From Sulfidibacterium sp964598065 (GTDB lineage Bacteria > Bacteroidota > Bacteroidia > Bacteroidales > F082), in the NCBI GenBank assembly GCA_964598065.1, contig CAZRAW010000043.1, positions 1-16,828 of the forward strand: 16,828 nt of DNA, given 5' to 3'. The notes beneath the pieces were generated by a model. It saw only the letters and a list, made by a program, of their open reading frames with translations, was not told the origin of the DNA and ran no database searches. How positions within the stretch are numbered: the stretch's first letter is position 1; the number at the start of each line of letters is the position of its first letter. Below, one piece after another: positions 7,460-12,684 of this stretch. A program made the position numbers and the translations under genes.

Positions 7460-10400
7460 ATGACACCTATAGAAAATAAAAATGACGGTTTTATTGCTAA
7501 AATAATAGAATGGTCTATCAATAACAAATTTTTGGTGATTATTCTCACGGTGGTTTTTGTTGCCGCCGGAGGATGGGCTATCAAAAATACCGCCGTGGAT
7601 GCTATTCCCGATCTGAGTGATGTTCAGGTCATTATTTTTACAAAATATCCCGGACAGGGTCCTCAGATTGTGGAGGATCAGGTTACTTATCCCCTCACCA
7701 CCAAAATGCTTTCCGTACCGGGAGCCGTTGATGTGCGCGGATATTCGTTCTTCGGCTTTTCCATGGTCTATATTATTTTTAAAGATGGAACCGATCTTTA
7801 CTGGGCACGAAGCCGTGTACTGGAATATTTAAGCTCCATGCAAAGTCGGTTGCCCAAAGGCGTTTCTCCCGAACTGGGGCCCGATGCCACCGGATTGGGC
7901 TGGGTTTACGAATATGTGCTGAAGTCGAAAACACGAAATCTCCAGCAATTGCGCTCTATTCAGGACTGGTTTTTGCGCTACGAGCTGACCGCCGTCCCCG
8001 GGGTGTCGGAAGTGGCCAGCCTCGGCGGCTTTGTCAAACAATACCAGGTTAATATCAATCCTATAAAACTGGCTTCTTACAACATTTCTCTCGAAAAGAT
8101 TAAAAAAGCTATTCAAAACAGTAACAACGATGTGGGGGGTCGGTTGCTCGAAATGGGAGAAATGGAGTTTATGGTTCGTGGTCTGGGCTACATCAAAAGC
8201 AAAAAAGACCTCGAAATGGTTGCCATTGGCGTAAACAAAGCCACGGGAACTCCCATCTATCTGAAAGATGTGGCGAACATAGACATTGGTCCCGAATTGC
8301 GCCGTGGCCTGGCCGACTGGAACGGCAAAGGTGAAGTGGTGGGGGGTATTGTCATCCAGCGCTATGGTGCAAACGGATTGAAAGTGATCGAAAGGGTTAA
8401 GAAAAAACTGGCCGAACTGAAAAAGTCATTACCTCCCGATGTGCAAATCATAACGGCTTACGATCGTTCAGGATTGATAGACCGGGCTATCGACAATTTG
8501 AAAGATAAGCTAATTGAAGAGATGATTGTCGTTTCTATCATCATATTTATTTTTCTTCTCAACTTACGTAGTTCGTTGGTCGCCGTCTTTACGCTTCCTA
8601 TAGCTGCATTAGGGGCTTTGTTGATTATGCATTTGCAAGGTATCAATGCCAACATTATGTCACTCGGAGGAATTGCTATTGCCATTGGCGCCATGGCAGA
8701 TGCAGCAATTATAATGGTTGAAAATGCTCAGTCGCACGTGCTTCATAATCAACTAAAGCCAATAAATGAACAGAAGCCACACTGGGCTGTCATTATGGAG
8801 GCATCTAAAGAGGTCGGCCCTTCCATTTTCTTTTCGCTATTGGTGATTGTGGCATCCTTTTTACCGGTATTTGCTTTGGAACAACAGGCAGGACGCCTGT
8901 TTAAACCCCTTGCTTATACCAAATCGTATGCCATGACAGTGGGGGCCATTCTCGCTATTACTATTGTTCCGGTTTTGATGGGATATTTTATCCGTGGGAA
9001 AATGAAAAAGGAAGAGGACAACCCGATAACCAGATTTCTCATGAATGCCTATCATCCTATTGTGGATTTTGTTATGAGGAAAAGATGGCTTGTGCTCGCA
9101 GCGGCAGCCCTGATACTGGCTGGAACCTGGATTCCTTTCAAAAAACTGGGCTCCGAATTCATGCCTCCGCTTTACGAAGGCGATTTGGTTTATATGCCCA
9201 CCACTTTGCCGGGTATCTCCATTACCAAAGCTCGCGAACTTTTGCAGCAAACGGATAAGATTATCAAAACATTTCCGGAGGTGAAAACTGTTCTTGGGAA
9301 AATCGGAAGAGCCGAAACCTCTACTGACCCCGCCCCGTTGTCGATGATTGAAACCACTATTCAGCTGAAACCGCAAAGCGAATGGCCCAAAGGTATGACC
9401 CCGCAGAAACTGATTGATAAGATGAATGCTGCTATTAAAATTCCGGGACTTACCAATGCCTGGACCATGCCCATAAAAACGAGGGTTGATATGCTCTCCA
9501 CCGGTATTAAAACTCCGGTAGGGATAAAAATTGGCGGTCCTGATTTGAAAGTATTGCAACGGCTTGGGAAAGAAATTGAAAAAGCAGTTAGAAATGTGCC
9601 GGGCACCCGCTCGGTTTACGCCGAACGCTCCGAAGGCGGTAATTATGTCGATTTCGAAATTAACCGCGATGCTATTGCCCGTTATGGACTCACAATAACC
9701 GATGTGCAAAATGTCTTTATGTCGGCTGTTGGCGGGATGAATGTTACCAAAACAGTGGAAGGGCTGGAACGCTACCCGATTAATTTAAGGTATCAACGTG
9801 ATTACCGCGAAAACATTCCGGCACTGAAACGCGTGTTGGTTTCCCTGCCTCACGGTGGAAATATTCCGTTGGATCAATTGGGAAAAATTGTTGTGAAGAA
9901 AGGGCCTCCCGTTATTAAATCTGAAGGTGCCCGTCCCAACGCCTGGGTTTATATAGATATTGAAAATACCGATGTGGGCTCGTACGTTGTAAGGGCACAG
10001 AAAGCGGTCAATGCAAAAATTCACCTGCCCGCAGGATATTCGTTGGTGTGGAGCGGTCAGTACGAATATATGCAACGTGCCGCCAAAACGTTGGCACTGG
10101 TTATTCCGCTGACTTTGTTGCTGGTGTTTCTGCTGCTGTACTTCAATACCAAGTCGTTCACCAAAACCGGAGTTATCCTGATGTCATTGCCGTTCTCCAT
10201 GGTTGGTGCTATATGGTTCCTCTATTTTGCAGGTTACAATACGAGCGTAGCTGTATGGGTGGGAGTTATTGCCCTGCTTGGCGTGAGTGCCGAAATTGGT
10301 GTGGTGATGTTCCTCTATCTCGATATTGCCTACGAAAAAGCGGTAAAACATGGCAAAATGAAAACTTTGCACGACTTGCGTGAAGCTATCTTCGCCGGTG

Positions 10401-10651
10401 CCGTGCAACGTATTCGCCCGACAATGATGACCGTGATGGTGCTCTTTTTCGGATTGTTGCCTATTTTGCTTGGGAATAGTGCAGGCAGCGATGTGATGAA
10501 ACGAATTGCAGCCCCTATGGTAGGCGGTATTTTTACCACACTGATTATGGTGCTTACTATCTTTCCGGCAATGTTTTATATCATTAAAAAGAGAAAACTG
10601 AAAAAAGAGCATGCTCTGCTAAATGAAGAAACACAAACTACGCAGGAATAA
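7460..10651 (+). CDS. cusA: CusA-type Cu(I)/Ag(I) RND efflux pump
   Basis: The 1063-residue heavy-metal RND transporter is driven by protons across the inner membrane and expels Cu(I)/Ag(I) from the periplasm, and probably the cytosol, through the TolC channel. It has the usual duplicated arrangement: a membrane helix near residues 24-42, a large periplasmic loop, helices about 352-510, a second loop and C-terminal helices to about 1045. GAMADAAIIMVENA carries D414 and E421, the proton-relay pair (D405/E412 in E. coli CusA as I recall it). Methionines M579 (VYMPTT), M629 (LSMIETT) and M678 (RVDMLSTG) have the same 50- and 49-residue spacing as M573/M623/M672 of E. coli CusA. This points to Cu/Ag rather than Co/Zn/Cd transport. 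It is full length with no frameshift. The gene sits downstream of tolC and cusB and upstream of a PII-like gene. Confidence 0.96.
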   Translation: MTPIENKNDGFIAKIIEWSINNKFLVIILTVVFVAAGGWAIKNTAVDAIPDLSDVQVIIFTKYPGQGPQIVEDQVTYPLTTKMLSVPGAVDVRGYSFFGFSMVYIIFKDGTDLYWARSRVLEYLSSMQSRLPKGVSPELGPDATGLGWVYEYVLKSKTRNLQQLRSIQDWFLRYELTAVPGVSEVASLGGFVKQYQVNINPIKLASYNISLEKIKKAIQNSNNDVGGRLLEMGEMEFMVRGLGYIKSKKDLEMVAIGVNKATGTPIYLKDVANIDIGPELRRGLADWNGKGEVVGGIVIQRYGANGLKVIERVKKKLAELKKSLPPDVQIITAYDRSGLIDRAIDNLKDKLIEEMIVVSIIIFIFLLNLRSSLVAVFTLPIAALGALLIMHLQGINANIMSLGGIAIAIGAMADAAIIMVENAQSHVLHNQLKPINEQKPHWAVIMEASKEVGPSIFFSLLVIVASFLPVFALEQQAGRLFKPLAYTKSYAMTVGAILAITIVPVLMGYFIRGKMKKEEDNPITRFLMNAYHPIVDFVMRKRWLVLAAAALILAGTWIPFKKLGSEFMPPLYEGDLVYMPTTLPGISITKARELLQQTDKIIKTFPEVKTVLGKIGRAETSTDPAPLSMIETTIQLKPQSEWPKGMTPQKLIDKMNAAIKIPGLTNAWTMPIKTRVDMLSTGIKTPVGIKIGGPDLKVLQRLGKEIEKAVRNVPGTRSVYAERSEGGNYVDFEINRDAIARYGLTITDVQNVFMSAVGGMNVTKTVEGLERYPINLRYQRDYRENIPALKRVLVSLPHGGNIPLDQLGKIVVKKGPPVIKSEGARPNAWVYIDIENTDVGSYVVRAQKAVNAKIHLPAGYSLVWSGQYEYMQRAAKTLALVIPLTLLLVFLLLYFNTKSFTKTGVILMSLPFSMVGAIWFLYFAGYNTSVAVWVGVIALLGVSAEIGVVMFLYLDIAYEKAVKHGKMKTLHDLREAIFAGAVQRIRPTMMTVMVLFFGLLPILLGNSAGSDVMKRIAAPMVGGIFTTLIMVLTIFPAMFYIIKKRKLKKEHALLNEETQTTQE

Positions 10652-10664
10652 CCAAATATTTTAA

Positions 10665-10697
10665 GGGAGGAGAGCACAACTCTTCTCCCCCATTTTA
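10665..10697 (+). terminator. Hairpin between cusA and the PII-like gene, possible attenuator
   Basis: GGGAGGAGAG (10665-10674) pairs with CTCTTCTCCC (10680-10689), ten pairs including one G-U, with a 5-nt loop. It is followed by CCATTTTAAA, only a weak T-run. It may stop part of the transcription after the pump genes, or protect the cusA message 3' end while letting some transcripts reach the PII-like gene. No separate promoter was found for that gene. Confidence 0.5.
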
Positions 10698-10716
10698 AAC
10701 TTTAAAAAATATACTC

Positions 10717-11052
10717 ATGAAAGAAATTAAAGCTTACATTAGAAAGGAACAAGCGGAAATTGTTATCCGGAAACTTGAAATGGCCGGTGTTGCAGGAATG
10801 ACTGTCCTTGATGCTAATGCCCTGTCGCAATGGGCAGACAGCGAATCCTTCAGTTACTCTATTGACCTGGTCCAGAAATATTCTACTGTGGTAAAAATAG
10901 AATTGATTTGTGCTGCAAATCGAGTGGATATACTTACGGAAGTGATTAAAAAGTACGGTTATACCGGGAAAAGTGGTGATGGCTGGATTTTTGTTTCGGA
11001 CATTGAAAAATCCATCCGGATCAGAACCGGTGCGGTTAATGTCATCGACTAA
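10717..11052 (+). CDS. PII-like signalling protein of the metal-efflux-associated type
   Basis: The 111-residue protein aligns with PII nitrogen-regulator proteins. It has N-terminal MKEIKAYIRKEQAEIVIRKL, then GVAGMTVLDA, the nucleotide-binding B-loop TGKSGDGWIFV (about residues 87-97) and the C-terminal RIRTGAVNV. The T-loop region (about 36-55) is not GlnB-like. It lacks the usual uridylylated tyrosine context and reads ALSQWADSESFSYSIDL. This fits a divergent PII group found beside heavy-metal RND pumps rather than nitrogen control. Such trimers typically bind ATP/ADP and act on a partner membrane protein. The natural partner here is the CusA pump encoded 65 nt upstream, though that link is inference. 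No amtB or glutamine synthetase gene is nearby. Confidence 0.82.
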   Translation: MKEIKAYIRKEQAEIVIRKLEMAGVAGMTVLDANALSQWADSESFSYSIDLVQKYSTVVKIELICAANRVDILTEVIKKYGYTGKSGDGWIFVSDIEKSIRIRTGAVNVID

Positions 11053-11093
11053 ACATAACGGCAAGATGCTTTAAAAATCTGATTTTGGAAATG

Positions 11094-11120
11094 TATAAGT
11101 TTTTAGCATAATTATGTAAC
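11094..11120 (+). promoter_or_regulatory. Predicted AraC-type operator 2 (DUF302 gene)
   Basis: Half-sites TATAAG (11094-11099) and TGTAAC (11115-11120) lie 21 bp apart around TTTTTAGCATAATTA. The element matches operator 3 in 22 of 27 positions and operator 1 in 20 of 27. It ends 21 nt before TAATTTTG, the same distance as in the other two. An extra TGTAAC immediately follows at 11122-11127. Confidence 0.68.
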
Positions 11121-11141
11121 ATGTAACACCAAATGATGAAT

Positions 11142-11149
11142 TAATTTTG
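11142..11149 (+). promoter_or_regulatory. -7 box of the predicted DUF302 promoter
   Basis: TAATTTTG matches the TAnnTTTG consensus. It is 43 nt upstream of the DUF302 start, so a transcript would have a leader of about 35 nt. The -33 position is occupied by the end of operator 2. Confidence 0.6.
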
Positions 11150-11192
11150 CTCCATGATTTAAAACGTATTAATCATCTAAAAAAATAAAGTC

Positions 11193-11579
11193 ATGAGTTA
11201 TTATTTCACTAAAACATTAGCAGGCGCTTCTTTTGAAGAAGCCATTGATCGCACAAAAAAAGCATTGAAAGAAGAAGGCTTTGGTGTGATTGCCGAAATT
11301 GATTTTCAAAAAACATTAAAAGAAAAGTTAAACGTGGATTTCAGGAAATACATGGTTCTGGAAGCTTGCAATCCGCCTTACGCTTTAAAGTCCCTAACGG
11401 CCGATAACAAAATCGGAACTATGCTTCCCTGTAACTTTGTCATTCAGAAAAATGGGGACGAGGTAGAGGTGAGCTCTATCGACCCTGTTGCAGCGATGGC
11501 GGAAGTAGAGAATGAAGAAATGAAAGGTATTGCCTTGGAGATTAGCGAAAAACTAAAGCGTGTGGTTGCATCTTTGTAA
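11193..11579 (+). CDS. DUF302 domain protein
   Basis: The 128-residue soluble protein spans a whole DUF302 domain. Recognisable blocks are SYYFTKTLAGASFEEAIDRT, the KKALKEEGFGVIAEIDFQKT helix-strand, YMVLEACNPPYALKSL and GTMLPCNFVI. These occur in this order in typical DUF302 proteins. There is no signal peptide, so it is cytosolic. Cysteines occur in EACNPP and LPCNF, and both positions are common in the family. The biochemical function of DUF302 is not established. It has its own predicted promoter with the shared operator and a terminator after it, so it appears to be a single-gene member of the copper regulon. A redox or metal-related role is suggested only by that context. Confidence 0.88.
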   Translation: MSYYFTKTLAGASFEEAIDRTKKALKEEGFGVIAEIDFQKTLKEKLNVDFRKYMVLEACNPPYALKSLTADNKIGTMLPCNFVIQKNGDEVEVSSIDPVAAMAEVENEEMKGIALEISEKLKRVVASL

Positions 11580-11603
11580 AAGATTGTCCCCAATTCCCGA
11601 AAG

Positions 11604-11652
11604 GAGCTTGCCTTGAAACAGAATACTGTTCAGGAGCAGGCTCTTTTTATTT
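11604..11652 (+). terminator. Rho-independent terminator after the DUF302 gene
   Basis: GAGCTTGC (11604-11611) pairs with GCAGGCTC (11636-11643), with one T-G wobble. An inner stem AACAG/CTGTT closes a small AATA loop, and TTTTTATTT follows directly. Position and shape are typical of an intrinsic terminator. It separates the DUF302 transcript from the next unit. Confidence 0.78.
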
Positions 11653-11679
11653 GCCAATGCCGGATAAATCAAAAAAACA

Positions 11680-11706
11680 TGTAAGTCTTTCCCATAATTG
11701 TGTAAC
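11680..11706 (+). promoter_or_regulatory. Predicted AraC-type operator 3 (HMA-like to CopA unit)
   Basis: Half-sites TGTAAG (11680-11685) and TGTAAC (11701-11706) are 21 bp apart around TCTTTCCCATAATTG. Its core is nearly identical to that of operator 1 (4370-4396), although the two are over 7 kb apart and the flanking bases differ. The element ends 21 nt before TATGTTTG. Confidence 0.72.
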
Positions 11707-11727
11707 GTCTAAAATACTGTTTGTTAC

Positions 11728-11735
11728 TATGTTTG
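11728..11735 (+). promoter_or_regulatory. -7 box of the predicted promoter for the second copper unit
   Basis: TATGTTTG matches TAnnTTTG and lies 16 nt before the start codon at 11752, predicting a very short leader. No further shared operator was found before 12121, 12359, 12685 or 15430, so this promoter may serve the whole run to 16176. Confidence 0.62.
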
Positions 11736-11751
11736 TAGAAAATTAAAAGCT

Positions 11752-12090
11752 ATGAAAAATTATCTGAATACGGTACGGTTTCAATCGGAAAAGATTATTG
11801 CCGGGGAATATGAAAGCGGCGTTCTGAAAGAGTTAAACGGATTGGAAGGGGTTGAAGGCCTGCATTTGGGGCTGAATTTTGTGGATGTTGATTACTACCC
11901 GCAACTGGAGTCCCCTGACTCTCTCAAAGAAGCTTTGTCAAGAGCTTCATTCGATTTTCAGGAATTACCTGCCAAACGCAGTCGCGGACTTTTTAGCAGC
12001 CTGATTTCAAACCTCGCAAATGAAAATAGAAAAACGGTTGGTAGAAAAGGTGTGGCTGGCAGGAAAGGTGGTCATTGCTGCTGCGGATAA
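11752..12090 (+). CDS. HMA-like protein lacking CxxC, with C-terminal HCCCG tail
   Basis: The 112-residue cytosolic protein has a start (MKNYLNTVRFQ) and overall pattern resembling Bacteroidota HMA-domain copper chaperones. A strand is followed by helix YESGVLKELNGLEGVEGL, strand LNFVDVDYYP, helix SPDSLKEALSRASF and a last strand. The residues where these chaperones carry CxxC read IIAGEYESG, so the usual metal site is gone. A basic linker (about 75-107, RKTVGRKGVAGRKGG) leads to H108-C109-C110-C111-G112 at the very end. I infer a chaperone-like fold whose thiol ligands moved to the tail. No exact family is recognised. It heads the transcription unit containing CopA and has the shared operator directly upstream, consistent with a copper-trafficking or buffering role. 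Confidence 0.7.
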   Translation: MKNYLNTVRFQSEKIIAGEYESGVLKELNGLEGVEGLHLGLNFVDVDYYPQLESPDSLKEALSRASFDFQELPAKRSRGLFSSLISNLANENRKTVGRKGVAGRKGGHCCCG

Positions 12091-12120
12091 GGAAAAGTAT
12101 AAATCAAAAAAAATTAAGCC

Positions 12121-12327
12121 ATGTTACTTAAACTAATCATTCTCACCCTTTTCATCGTTTCTGTTGATACGCTGGCATTAAACTACTCGAGAATATGGAA
12201 GAAACCGGAGGCAAGCTGCTGTGAAGAAAATGAAGGATTGTCCGAAGGTTCGTCCTGTGAGGCTCGTGGTATAAAAGAAATGGAGGCATGTGCTCTTGAT
12301 AGGATAAGATTGAAAAACGAAAGTTAA
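12121..12327 (+). CDS. Small Cys-rich single-pass membrane protein
   Basis: The 68-residue protein has a hydrophobic N-terminus (LLKLIILTLFIVSVDTLAL, residues 2-20), then a basic turn (RIWKK) and a soluble tail with C33-C34, C46 and C57 among many acidic residues. The basic residues just after the helix suggest that the tail is cytosolic. The layout recalls small 'FeoB-associated Cys-rich' membrane proteins, but the Cys spacing differs and I do not assign it to that family. It starts 30 nt after the HCCCG-tail protein and 31 nt before the SHOCT protein, inside a copper-export unit, so the cysteines may bind metal. Confidence 0.6.
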   Translation: MLLKLIILTLFIVSVDTLALNYSRIWKKPEASCCEENEGLSEGSSCEARGIKEMEACALDRIRLKNES

Positions 12328-12358
12328 ATAAAGTATTAATCATTTAAATATTAAAGTC

Positions 12359-12595
12359 ATGATGAATTTTGGAAATATATCAGGTTGGGGAATGGCCTTT
12401 ATGTGGGTAGGCGGCCTTATAATGCTCGGGCTTTTTATCTGGTTTATCTGGTTTATTGTTACCTTCGCAGGTAGGACTACGTATAATAACCTGCCTCCAA
12501 GAGAATCCGCCATAGACATCTTAAAAAAAAGATATGCACGTGGTGAAATTAATAAAGAAGAATATGACGAGATGTCAAAAGACTTTCTTTATTAG
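12359..12595 (+). CDS. SHOCT-domain small membrane protein
   Basis: The 78-residue protein has one strongly hydrophobic, aromatic-rich N-terminal segment (about residues 10-37, MAFMWVGGLIMLGLFIWFIW) and a C-terminal SHOCT motif, SAIDILKKRYARGEINKEEYDEMSKDF. The SHOCT motif is a short oligomerisation helix pair often found at protein termini. The second codon is also ATG, so translation could begin at 12362. Such proteins are common beside copper and other metal-resistance genes in Bacteroidota, but their role is not known. It may organise or stabilise a membrane partner, for instance the ATPase encoded 89 nt downstream. Confidence 0.82.
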   Translation: MMNFGNISGWGMAFMWVGGLIMLGLFIWFIWFIVTFAGRTTYNNLPPRESAIDILKKRYARGEINKEEYDEMSKDFLY

Positions 12596-12684
12596 TGTAC
12601 GAGCAAAGTGAGTGTAAGAATTTAAACCATACAAATACAATGGTTATAGTCAAAGAGTAATTCTTTAAGTTAAAAAAGAAAAAA

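Noticed and set aside
8861..9709. 282-codon minus-strand frame inside cusA
   Set aside because: Lies wholly within the conserved cusA gene and shows no domain of its own.
12600..12684. A fourth copy of the AraC-type operator directly before copA
   Set aside because: TTATAG and GTAATT strings occur, but neither the 21-bp half-site spacing nor a TAnnTTTG box follows; copA is better explained by transcription from 11728.
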